A stretch of 64,000 bases of DNA from DATFVA01 sp963747755. GTDB lineage: Bacteria > Bacteroidota > Ignavibacteria > Ignavibacteriales > Ignavibacteriaceae. The stretch is from positions 62,001-126,000 of the forward strand of contig CAVVGK010000011.1 in assembly GCA_963747755.1 (NCBI GenBank). Reading direction: 5' to 3'. Below, piece by piece: positions 7,984-15,378 of this stretch. The notes under the pieces are model-generated. The model made no database searches and was not told the DNA's origin. It saw only the letters and a program-made list of their open reading frames with translations. Every line of letters begins with the position of its first letter. Within the stretch, counting starts at the first letter, position 1. The position numbers and the translations under genes were made by a program.

Positions 7984-9226
7984 TCTCCTCCTTATTATTA
8001 TAATGACGACGGGAATGCTCTGGATTTCCTGCAGCAAACCGGAAAACAATAATCAACTTGATAAGGTTAAAGATACTTCAGCAGCCGACGATAATAAAAT
8101 GAACAGAAGTGATACCTCGACTCTTACTTCAAACCTTAAGGTCAAAGGAGATCCGCGAAACGATACTATCAGCAAGCCTGCTTTTTCTCCGGTTGAAAGA
8201 CTAATCAGCAATTCTATAAAATATAGAGCCTTTCCCGGAGCAGTGCTGCTGGTATGGAAGGATGGCAGGATAATTTTCGAGAAACCGTTCGGACACCTTA
8301 CTTATGACGACAGCTCGGCAGAAATTTCTACAAACACTATTTTCGACCTTGCCTCGCTAACTAAAGTTATAGCAACTACAACCGCAGCTATGATTTGTGT
8401 TGACAGGAAACTATTTAGTATAGACGATTTAGTAGCAAAATATATTCCCGCGTTTGCGCAGAACGGGAAAGAAAATATTACTATAAAAAACCTGCTGATG
8501 CACAACAGTGGACTTCCCGCATACAAAAAGTTTTATGCCTTATACTCTGATCCACAGCAGGTGCTGGATGATATTTATTCTACGAAGCCGGCATATCCGC
8601 CCGGGACAAAAACTATTTATTCTGATCTCGGGATGATCACACTGGGAAAGGTGATTGAAAAAGTAACCGGGAAATCACTTGATGTTTTCTGTAATAATGA
8701 GATATTCAAACCACTGAGAATGAGCGATACTTATTACAATCCCCCGAAAGCTTTGAGGTACAGAATAGCTCCAACAGAGTTCGACCATTACTGGAGAAAC
8801 AGACTTCTGATTGGAGAGGTGCACGATGAAACAGCATCGCTTTTAAAGGGTGTATCGGGACATGCAGGGTTATTCTCTACTGCTGGCGATATTTCCAGAG
8901 TGCTTCAGATGCTTTTACAGAAGGGTATGTTTGAAGGAAAGAATATTATTGATTCCTCCACGGTAAAAATATTTCTAACCAAACAGCTGAATGGTAGAGC
9001 ATTGGGCTGGGATATGAAGTCGCCCGAAGGTTCATCAGCCGGTCATTTGTTCAGCAGTGAGTCCTATGGACATACGGGTTTTACAGGTACATCGGTGTGG
9101 ACTGATCCATTGAGGAAGCTATTCGTCATATTCCTTACTAATCGTGTGTACCCGACACGCGAGAATAACAAACTTATAAAGATAAGACCGGCGCTCCATG
9201 ATGATATCATAAAGATTGTTAAATGA
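7973..9226 (+). CDS. Beta-lactamase-fold serine hydrolase, putative lipoprotein
   Basis: The 417-residue product is a class C beta-lactamase/penicillin-binding-protein-like hydrolase. The SxxK nucleophile motif is S128-L-T-K131 in FDLASLTKVIA, the second motif is Y216-S-D218, and an HTG box (HTGFTGTSVW) stands in the place of KTG. The N-terminus has a hydrophobic signal ending in WISC (C20), a weak lipobox, then a low-complexity Asn/Asp/Ser/Thr linker, so an exported, lipid-anchored enzyme is likely. In Bacteroidota a domain of this kind is commonly fused to a NagZ-like GH3; here the two are separate neighbours. Role is probably peptide-side or ester hydrolysis in cell-wall turnover; antibiotic resistance is not implied. 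Confidence 0.8.
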   Translation: MKNSLLLIIIMTTGMLWISCSKPENNNQLDKVKDTSAADDNKMNRSDTSTLTSNLKVKGDPRNDTISKPAFSPVERLISNSIKYRAFPGAVLLVWKDGRIIFEKPFGHLTYDDSSAEISTNTIFDLASLTKVIATTTAAMICVDRKLFSIDDLVAKYIPAFAQNGKENITIKNLLMHNSGLPAYKKFYALYSDPQQVLDDIYSTKPAYPPGTKTIYSDLGMITLGKVIEKVTGKSLDVFCNNEIFKPLRMSDTYYNPPKALRYRIAPTEFDHYWRNRLLIGEVHDETASLLKGVSGHAGLFSTAGDISRVLQMLLQKGMFEGKNIIDSSTVKIFLTKQLNGRALGWDMKSPEGSSAGHLFSSESYGHTGFTGTSVWTDPLRKLFVIFLTNRVYPTRENNKLIKIRPALHDDIIKIVK

Positions 9227-9254
9227 TGATTGATGAATGTCAAATAAGTGAAAC

Positions 9255-9297
9255 CGTTGCCAGAACTATTGTCCTTTCGACCGTAGAGAGAAACCTT
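9255..9297. repeat. Dispersed intergenic repeat, TTTCGACCG type
   Basis: GTTGCCAgaactATTGTCCTTTCGACCG followed by tagagagaaacctt. The core resembles the short intergenic repeat (TGTCATTTCGACC-GAAGGGAGAAATC-like) known from many Bacteroidota genomes. A second degenerate copy occurs at 12791-12821. It lies in the gap between the serine hydrolase and nagZ. Confidence 0.45.
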
Positions 9298-9361
9298 AAA
9301 CGTTTTGTCTGTCCTCAGCTCCTTGCCCTCTGCGATTTACAAATTTGGAACGGATGACTAA

Positions 9362-11197
9362 ATGAAGAAACGGGCACACAGAAATAATTTCGCTTTTACC
9401 TTTGTAACGCTGCTTATCTTTGCGCTTTATCCGCCCTCTATAAATCCGACGCTAATTAATATCGATAAAATCTTTTCAAGCAGTGTGCCCGATATAATTT
9501 ATCCGGAGTATCCCCGTGTATTCAAATTAGAGAATGCTGACAAGGATTCCATCGAATCCCGGCTAAAGACGATGAGTCTAAGGGATAAATGTGCACAGAT
9601 GGTAATGGGCTGGAGCAAAGGTTTTAGTTCCGACACTAGCTCTGCTGAATTCAAACGAATCAGCCGCCTGGTAACAAATTCGCATATCGGGGGAATTATC
9701 TTCTTCCAGGGAGAGGTCGCTGCCGAGCAGCAGATGATCGATAAGCTCCAGAAGCAAACACAAATCCCTCTGCTTATTTCCTCAGATTTTGAAAGAGGTC
9801 CGGGATCAAGGCTTGAGGATGCTGTAGAGTTTCCATATAACATGGCTGTAGCCGCTACAGGTAATATTTTTTATGCATATGATATGGGTCGTTCGATCGC
9901 ATCATCAAGCAAAGCGCTTGGAGTGAGGCAAAATCTGGCTCCCGTTGCCGATGTCAATAACAATCCTTTAAATCCCATTATAAACAATCGGTCGTTCTCT
10001 GAAGATGAGGAAATTGTCTCAAGCTATACCATTGCATTTATTTCGGGATCAAAAAACGAAAAGGTGATTACTACAGCAAAGCATTTTCCGGGACATGGAA
10101 ACACACAGACCGATTCTCATCTCGATCTTCCCGTAATTACGGGCACCCGTTCTTCCCTTATTCAAAATGAGCTCGTTCCGTTTATACAGTCTATTAAAGC
10201 AGGCGTTCAGTCGATTATGGTTGGTCATCTTTATGTTCCGGCACTTCAGGGTGATGACAAAGTTCCCTCCAGTCTTTCCAAAGCAATCGTCACAGATCTG
10301 CTTCAGAACGAACTGCAATTCGATGGACTGATTATAACTGACGCACTCAATATGAATGCGGTGACAAAATATTTTTCTGTCGGAGATGCTGCAATAATGG
10401 CTGTGCAGGCAGGTAATGATATCCTCTTAATGCCTCCCGATGATAAAATTACGATTGATGTTCTGGAAACGGCAGTTAGTGATGGTGTCATAAGTACAGA
10501 AAGGATCAATCATAGCGTAAGAAAAATTCTTGCTGCAAAGGTGTGGCTGAACCGTGCTGGCAGTCTTACTGAAGATGCTCAGCCAGCCGGGATTGAATCC
10601 CTCCATGAAAGCAATCATAATCTCGCACGTAAAATAGCAGAACATTCAATAACACTTGTAAAGAATGAGAATGATCTTATACCTGTTGATACATCGAATT
10701 CTCTCAAGGTTGCCTGCATCTCAATCACAGACGGATTGAAGACCGGTAAAAAGCAGATTTATGAAAACCTGGTGATTGGTTCATTCACCAAAACAAAATC
10801 ATTTTTTATCGACAGGAAAAGCACTGGCAGGGATTATAGTAAGGCGCTGAGAATGGTAAGTGGTTCTGACCTTATAATTTTGCCTGTATTTATGAGGCTC
10901 AGGTCTGATAATGATACGCTTACACTTGCCTATCATGAAAAATTCATAAAGGGTATTCTAAAAAGCAGAAAGCCGGTCATAATGGTTAGCCTGGATGACC
11001 CTTACCTGCTTTCAGTTTTGCCTTCTGCGAAAGTTTATTTATGTTCATATGGGTATCCCGAAGTTTCTCAAAAGGCCGCTTTCGATGCAATGATAGGAAG
11101 GATCGGTACCTCCGGGAAGCTTCCGATATCGATCCCGAATACGGAGTACAAGCTGGGCTATGGACTAACGTCAAGCATTGCCGTCAGTTTTTATTAG
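9362..11197 (+). CDS. nagZ: Exported GH3 beta-N-acetylhexosaminidase (NagZ-like)
   Basis: The 611-residue product is a glycoside hydrolase family 3 enzyme of the NagZ subtype, removing GlcNAc from muropeptides. It carries the diagnostic K240-HFPGHGNTQT-D251-S-H253 loop, whose Asp-His pair is the general acid/base of NagZ, and the nucleophile D327 in IITDALNM. A second domain (about 420-600) follows the TIM barrel. Unlike cytosolic enterobacterial NagZ, it begins with a basic, hydrophobic signal segment (residues 1-30), so it should act outside the inner membrane. It closes the kinase-permease-hydrolase cluster. The last six codons and the stop lie inside the first copy of a 60-bp tandem repeat, so the native C-terminus may have been altered. 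Confidence 0.85.
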   Translation: MKKRAHRNNFAFTFVTLLIFALYPPSINPTLINIDKIFSSSVPDIIYPEYPRVFKLENADKDSIESRLKTMSLRDKCAQMVMGWSKGFSSDTSSAEFKRISRLVTNSHIGGIIFFQGEVAAEQQMIDKLQKQTQIPLLISSDFERGPGSRLEDAVEFPYNMAVAATGNIFYAYDMGRSIASSSKALGVRQNLAPVADVNNNPLNPIINNRSFSEDEEIVSSYTIAFISGSKNEKVITTAKHFPGHGNTQTDSHLDLPVITGTRSSLIQNELVPFIQSIKAGVQSIMVGHLYVPALQGDDKVPSSLSKAIVTDLLQNELQFDGLIITDALNMNAVTKYFSVGDAAIMAVQAGNDILLMPPDDKITIDVLETAVSDGVISTERINHSVRKILAAKVWLNRAGSLTEDAQPAGIESLHESNHNLARKIAEHSITLVKNENDLIPVDTSNSLKVACISITDGLKTGKKQIYENLVIGSFTKTKSFFIDRKSTGRDYSKALRMVSGSDLIILPVFMRLRSDNDTLTLAYHEKFIKGILKSRKPVIMVSLDDPYLLSVLPSAKVYLCSYGYPEVSQKAAFDAMIGRIGTSGKLPISIPNTEYKLGYGLTSSIAVSFY

Positions 11198-11381
11198 CGT
11201 CAAAGGATTGCCGTTAGTGTTAACTGGCTTCGTTATATTGCCGTCAGTTTTCATTAGCGTCAAAGGATTGCCGTTAGTGTTAACTGGCTTCGTTATATTG
11301 CCGTCAGTTTTCATTAGCGTCAAAGGATTGCCGTTAGTGTTAACTGGCTTCGTTATATTGCCGTCAGTTTTAACTGACGGG
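11177..11381. repeat. 60-bp tandem repeat, 3.4 copies
   Basis: Three full units (11177-11236, 11237-11296, 11297-11356) and a partial one to about 11381. Units 2 and 3 are identical; unit 1 differs at one base (T for C at 11192). Each unit is itself a diverged 30-bp dimer: both halves begin ATTGCCGTYAGT. The array ends in a perfect hairpin, CCGTCAGTT-TT-AACTGACGG (11361-11380), which could act as a transcription stop for nagZ. Because 60 is a multiple of three, both strands show 20-residue-periodic open frames, which are by-products of the repeat. Confidence 0.85.
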
Positions 11382-11415
11382 TAAAAGTAATAACATAACA
11401 TCCGGCTTTAGCCGC
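11358..11415. repeat. REP-like palindromic element, copy 1
   Basis: Contains two perfect hairpins, CCGTCAGTT-TT-AACTGACGG and CGGCT-TT-AGCCG, joined by an AT-rich spacer (TAAAAGTAATAACATAACAT). A diverged copy with the same order of blocks lies at 12824-12880. The first hairpin is shared with the end of the tandem array. Confidence 0.55.
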
Positions 11416-11442
11416 ATTATCATCAGTTTTGACTCTGCTCAC

Positions 11443-11532
11443 TCTGCTAGCAGAAGTTTGGAAAAACTTCGTAGAAGTTTAATATTTGTAAAAAAGTTTA
11501 CTTCCTACAAACCTCACATCCTCGTAGAGGAT
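11443..11532. repeat. Cluster of three short palindromes
   Basis: TCTGCTAGCAGA (11443-11454), AAACTTC-GTA-GAAGTTT (11464-11480) and ATCCTC-GTA-GAGGAT (11518-11532). The last two share a GTA loop but have different stems. They sit 90-180 bp upstream of the DUF819 gene. None is followed by a convincing T-run on the plus strand; they may be REP-type elements. Confidence 0.45.
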
Positions 11533-11619
11533 GAACGAAAAAAAGATCATTTGTATTAAACTATATGAATAAAGTAATTAGAAACACAACATAATACTTA
11601 ACTTATTCCGGAGGATCTA

Positions 11620-12762
11620 TTGTTTGAAGGCACATTGATCAGCGCAGACAATCACTGGGCATTGTGGGCAATTCTTTTCATCATCGCAGCTTTCAGCCTC
11701 TGGGCTGAAAAATCTAAGATCGGCTCCAGGCTATCAGCTGTGGTTATTGCTATTATCGCTGCGTTCATCCTATCAAACCTCTCAATAATTCCAACGGAAG
11801 CCCCTGCTTATGATATGGTTTGGTCGTATCTGGTTCCTCTTGCAATTCCACTGCTGCTCTTCAGGGCAAATCTGAGAAGGATAATAAAGGAAGCGGGACC
11901 AACTTTGATCGCATTTGTCTTCGGCGCAGTCGGCACTATTATAGGTACTTTTATTTCTTTTGGGATTTTCTCTCTTGGTCCTGAAGGTTGGAAGCTTGCC
12001 GGCATTTTCTGTTCCACCTACATAGGCGGTTCGATGAATTATGTGGCTACTGCTGCCGCGCTGCAGCTGAATGCAGGAGATCTTCTCACTGCAGGAGTGG
12101 CAGCAGATAACCTTGTAATGGCAGCTTATTTCATTGTCTTGTTCGCTCTTCCCTCAGCTGCAATTCTTAAAAAATTGTACTCAACCGAACATGATACAAA
12201 AGCCGAACTGATTGAAGCTGATATTAATACAGAGGAACAGAAAAAACCCGATCTTTTTAATATGGCTAAAGCACTGGCACTCGGACTCAGCATCTGTGCC
12301 GTTGGATTTGGTTTATCTGATCTGGTTAATATACAGGGAAGCGGTATACTTATAATAACCGCTATAGTAGTTCTTGTTGCCACAATATTTCCAAAGCAGG
12401 TAGGTGGAATAGAAGGCGCCGATCAGATCGGTGCGCTACTGATGCAGGTGTTCTTTGTCGTTATAGGAGCAAGTGCAAATTTATATGTCGTGCTAAAGGT
12501 AGGTCCCGTTTTGTTTTTATTTGCCGCTGTAATATTGCTGGTTCACCTTTTGTTTATTCTAACTGCGGGAAAACTATTTAAACTTGATCTTGCTGAAATT
12601 GTGATTGCCTCTAACGCGAATATGGGAGGACCAACAACGGCCGCCGCTATGGCTGTAGCCCGCAAGTGGAAAGACCTGGTGATACCGGCAGTACTTTGCG
12701 GAACTCTCGGTTATGCGATTGCAACTTTTATAGGCGTCGCAATAGGCAACTTTCTCCGGTAG
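11620..12762 (+). CDS. DUF819 (YjcL-like) multi-pass membrane protein
   Basis: The 380-residue product is a polytopic membrane protein of the DUF819 family: about ten hydrophobic segments in two halves, with the conserved GSMNYVATAAAL (about 132-143) and NANMGGPTTAAAMA (about 329-342) signatures in re-entrant-like positions, which recall antiporter-type transporters. A charged cytosolic loop (about 185-210) separates the halves. Substrate is unknown in the family. The start is TTG at 11620, supported by CCGGAGGA five to ten bases upstream. It stands alone between two repeat-rich gaps. Confidence 0.85.
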   Translation: MFEGTLISADNHWALWAILFIIAAFSLWAEKSKIGSRLSAVVIAIIAAFILSNLSIIPTEAPAYDMVWSYLVPLAIPLLLFRANLRRIIKEAGPTLIAFVFGAVGTIIGTFISFGIFSLGPEGWKLAGIFCSTYIGGSMNYVATAAALQLNAGDLLTAGVAADNLVMAAYFIVLFALPSAAILKKLYSTEHDTKAELIEADINTEEQKKPDLFNMAKALALGLSICAVGFGLSDLVNIQGSGILIITAIVVLVATIFPKQVGGIEGADQIGALLMQVFFVVIGASANLYVVLKVGPVLFLFAAVILLVHLLFILTAGKLFKLDLAEIVIASNANMGGPTTAAAMAVARKWKDLVIPAVLCGTLGYAIATFIGVAIGNFLR

Positions 12763-12790
12763 ATATTTTCTCGTGGTCACGTCTTACACT

Positions 12791-12821
12791 GTTGCCAATG
12801 AAGTTGTCTTTTCGACCGAGG
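12791..12821. repeat. Dispersed intergenic repeat, TTTCGACCG type, second copy
   Basis: GTTGCCAatgaaGTTGTCTTTTCGACCG matches the element at 9255-9297 in both the GTTGCCA block and the TTGTCYTTTCGACCG block. It abuts the REP-like element that follows. Confidence 0.45.
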
Positions 12822-12823
12822 AT

Positions 12824-12880
12824 TTGCCGTCGGTTTGACCAGCGATTAAAAATAATAATATAACATTCGTGCTTTAGTCT
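12824..12880. repeat. REP-like element, degenerate copy 2
   Basis: TTGCCGTCGGTTTGACC leads into an AT-rich spacer and CGTGCTTTAG. It aligns with the element at 11358-11415 over its whole length with a one-base indel, but both hairpins have lost perfect pairing. Confidence 0.45.
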
Positions 12881-12926
12881 GTAATAAACATATCATAGAA
12901 CACGACCACCAGCAGGTTACCTAAAC

Positions 12927-13220
12927 ATGAAACACTTTATAATAATTATACACTACATTGATTCAGTTGAAAGAGTAAATGAAATCCGTCCCCGCCACAG
13001 GGAATTCGTTGAGAAAGGATACAAAGACGGTATTGTGCTGTACTCCGGACCCCAGGTACCGAGAATAGGAGGATTGATAGCCGCACGCGGTAAAACATCC
13101 GAAGAAGTAAAAGCTTTTTTCAGCAATGATCCGTACCAGAAAGAAAAAGCTGCAGAGTACCAGTTCATAGAATTTGAACCGGTACACTATCAGCAATTCC
13201 TTAAAGACTGGGTAGGTTGA
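12927..13220 (+). CDS. YciI-family protein
   Basis: The 97-residue product matches the YCII-related fold: an N-terminal strand KHFIIIIHYIDS with a conserved His (H9), RPRHREFV helix, GLVLYSGPQ-like segment (here GIVLYSGPQVPRIGG), and a C-terminal DPYQKEKAAEYQFIEFEPV. Family members are small dimeric alpha/beta-barrel proteins proposed to be enzymes or part of dehalogenase-like systems; a substrate is not known. It is monocistronic between the DUF819 gene and a convergent LEA-like gene. Confidence 0.8.
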   Translation: MKHFIIIIHYIDSVERVNEIRPRHREFVEKGYKDGIVLYSGPQVPRIGGLIAARGKTSEEVKAFFSNDPYQKEKAAEYQFIEFEPVHYQQFLKDWVG

Positions 13221-13251
13221 TAATAATTAGCCATAAGAATAGATAACGTCT

Positions 13252-13803
13252 CTAGCCTTTCAATGAATCAATAATCTTTTGAGCACCTTCTATTCCGGAG
13301 GATAATACTTTTTTCACCTCTTCTTTTGTATCGGCACTTATCTCTTTTGCAGAATCCAGCGCTGCGGCAACAGCTGTTCTCCTGGCCTCATTCACATTCC
13401 CGCCCTTGCTTCTCACAGCACTGACTGCACCTTTCACTGCTTCAAGCGATGCCTGTCCTACATTAACGCCTTTTTCTTTGGCACTTCTGATGGCTTGTGA
13501 AACAGCACCCTTAACAGCCTCACTCTGTCCCACTCCCGTTTCCATCACGCCTTCAATGGTTACTTTTACCACATCTTTTACTACTTTGATAACTGAGGCA
13601 CCAATTTCCGAGATACCCAGTATAGTTCCTTTAACCAGCGAGGATGTAAATTTAACCCCTTCTTTTACCAGTCCTCCTGATTCTTTTATTGTAGTAGTCG
13701 TAAGATCTTTAATTACATTTATAGTAACATCAGCAGTTTCTCCGGTACCTTTTATGCCGGTTTTTATAGTATTCTTTGCCATATTTACGAGTTTATCAAA
13801 CAT
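13252..13803 (-). CDS. Ala/Val/Lys-rich amphipathic helical protein (LEA-like)
   Basis: The 183-residue product has no signal peptide and no cysteine, and is built of degenerate repeats rich in Ala, Val, Lys, Glu and Gly. One 11-residue-type pattern, EAVKGAVS, recurs at about 94, 121 and in degenerate form elsewhere, giving long amphipathic helices. It resembles late-embryogenesis-abundant or apolipoprotein-like proteins and possibly the bacterial DUF6781 family; I cannot confirm either. A membrane-surface or desiccation/stress role is an inference. The gene is divergent from pspC, which points to envelope stress. Confidence 0.65.
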   Translation of the reverse strand: MFDKLVNMAKNTIKTGIKGTGETADVTINVIKDLTTTTIKESGGLVKEGVKFTSSLVKGTILGISEIGASVIKVVKDVVKVTIEGVMETGVGQSEAVKGAVSQAIRSAKEKGVNVGQASLEAVKGAVSAVRSKGGNVNEARRTAVAAALDSAKEISADTKEEVKKVLSSGIEGAQKIIDSLKG

Positions 13804-13928
13804 AATTTACCTCGGATTATATTTCCTAAATCTAGACGGAGGAATGTTTTAATCAAAACTGTCTTATCACACTGGTTAACATTCGATTACCCATTTTATT
13901 ATTTTAATAGAAACAAAATGGAAAGTTT

Positions 13929-14117
13929 ATGGCTCTCAAAAGATCCTACGATAAAATGATCGCCGGCGTGTGCGCCGGGCTTGCGGAATGGCTTGGATGG
14001 GATCCTACGGTTGTACGGGTAGGTTACGTGTTATTATCTGTACTTAGTGCGGCATTCCCGGGTATTCTTGTGTACATAATTTTGTGGATTGTAATGCCCC
14101 CGCCGGATGTCCCTTAA
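13929..14117 (+). CDS. PspC-domain protein
   Basis: The 62-residue product is a minimal PspC domain: KRSYDKMIAGVCAGLAEWLGWDPTVVRVGYVL followed by a transmembrane helix LLSVLSAAFPGILVYIILWIVMPPP. PspC proteins sit in the inner membrane and take part in envelope stress signalling. No PspA, PspB or PspF is in the window. The stop is 14 bp before the ATG of the sugar dehydrogenase, so both are probably on one transcript. Confidence 0.85.
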   Translation: MALKRSYDKMIAGVCAGLAEWLGWDPTVVRVGYVLLSVLSAAFPGILVYIILWIVMPPPDVP

Positions 14118-14131
14118 ACAAGGAGGATATT

Positions 14132-15262
14132 ATGAATATTTTTAATTTCAGTAACTCTATAAGGTTAATGGCGGTGCTTCCGCTCCTGGTTCTGGCTGTT
14201 TTCTGTAATTCGAAGGATGACCTCATATCAGGACAGGAGGGTGATATTAAGCTTCCTCAGGGATTTAAGATAGATGTATATGCAGACGTGCCGGGTGCCA
14301 GATCAATGGCAATGAGTGAATCAGGCGTGCTGTTTGTGGGAACCCGTGCAGAGGGAAAGGTTTATGCGATCCTCGATACAAATAAGGATAAAAAAGCTGA
14401 TAAGGTAATTACAATTGCCAGTGGACTCGATACACCGAACGGCGTGGCTTTAAAAGACGGTGATCTTTATGTGGCGGAAGTCAGCCGTGTAATAAAATTT
14501 TCTGATATAGAAAATCATCTTGAAAATCCCCCCCCACCTGTTGTAGTAAATAATAGTTTTCCTGATGCAAGGCAGCACGGCTGGAAGTTCATAAAATTCG
14601 GTCCTGATGGAAAACTCTATGTACCTGTGGGAGCACCCTGCAATATCTGTAAAAGTGATGATGAACGCTTCGCTTCAATAATGAGGATGAATCCTGACGG
14701 CAGCCAGCTTGAAGTTTATGCTCACGGTATCAGAAACACCGTGGGATTTGAGTGGTCGCCGATTGACGGCGCTCTCTGGTTTACCGATAACGGAAGAGAT
14801 ATGCTGGGTGATAACGTTCCCCCCGATGAACTTAACCGGGCGCCTGAGGCAGGGATGAACTTTGGTTATCCCTATATGCATGGGAAGGATATACGCGATC
14901 CGGAATTCGGTGAAGGTGTTGATCTATCTAAGTTTATTAAACCCATGCTGGAACTTGGTCCCCACGTGGCTGCACTGGGAATGGAATTTTATACAGGAAA
15001 TATGTTCCCTGAAAACTATAAAAACTCGATCTTCATCGCAGAACACGGTTCCTGGAACCGCAGTGAAAAGATCGGTTATCGTGTAATGTTTGTTAAACTT
15101 AACGGCAATGATCCTGTAAGCAAAGAACCTTTTGCGGAAGGATGGCTGCAGGGTGAATCGGTTTCAGGCCGGCCTGTCGATGTAGAACAGATGAGTGACG
15201 GCTCACTGTTAGTCAGCGATGACTACGCAGGAATGATTTACAGGATAAGCTATGGCGACTGA
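14132..15262 (+). CDS. PQQ-dependent sugar dehydrogenase family protein (exported)
   Basis: The 376-residue product belongs to the soluble glucose/sorbosone dehydrogenase beta-propeller family: GFKIDVYADVPGARSMAMS at the N-terminus, LDTPNGVALKDGDLYVAE, HGWKFIKFGPDGKLYVPVGAPCN with the CNIC pair, ARGIRNTVGFEWSP-like HGIRNTVGFEWSP, and WFTDNGRDMLGDNVPPDELN. These proteins oxidise aldoses in the periplasm using PQQ. The N-terminal hydrophobic segment (residues 1-22) ends near a Cys (VFC), a poor lipobox, so either lipoprotein or soluble. The ATG at 14132 is chosen for its AAGGAGG; an in-frame ATG at 14084 would overlap pspC. PQQ biosynthesis genes are not nearby. Confidence 0.85.
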   Translation: MNIFNFSNSIRLMAVLPLLVLAVFCNSKDDLISGQEGDIKLPQGFKIDVYADVPGARSMAMSESGVLFVGTRAEGKVYAILDTNKDKKADKVITIASGLDTPNGVALKDGDLYVAEVSRVIKFSDIENHLENPPPPVVVNNSFPDARQHGWKFIKFGPDGKLYVPVGAPCNICKSDDERFASIMRMNPDGSQLEVYAHGIRNTVGFEWSPIDGALWFTDNGRDMLGDNVPPDELNRAPEAGMNFGYPYMHGKDIRDPEFGEGVDLSKFIKPMLELGPHVAALGMEFYTGNMFPENYKNSIFIAEHGSWNRSEKIGYRVMFVKLNGNDPVSKEPFAEGWLQGESVSGRPVDVEQMSDGSLLVSDDYAGMIYRISYGD

Positions 15263-15378
15263 CTATTGAAAATTGAATATTGAAGGTTAGAAATTACAAG
15301 CTGCTGTAGTCTAAAACTCACTTTCTATCGTCTATACCCTGAACTCTTTGTCCTTGGCTCATTTCCTTATGCAATTTC

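Larger units (their letters stand above)
11198..11619. other. Repeat-filled intergenic region of 422 bp
   Basis: After the nagZ stop this gap holds the rest of the 60-bp array, a palindromic REP-like element (11358-11415), three further perfect palindromes (11443-11532) and about 70 bases of AT-rich leader before the DUF819 gene. I see no convincing gene; the frames spanning the array are periodic artefacts. Confidence 0.6.

Noticed and set aside
7973..9226. Antibiotic-resistance beta-lactamase
   Set aside because: The HTG box and the recycling context fit a wall-turnover or esterase-like hydrolase; nothing shows lactamase activity.
11177..11381. CRISPR array
   Set aside because: Units are contiguous with no unique spacers, and no cas genes are present.
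11171..11401. Long open frames on both strands with a 20-residue period
   Set aside because: Period equals the 60-bp DNA repeat, both strands are open because of it, and neither has a convincing ribosome binding site.
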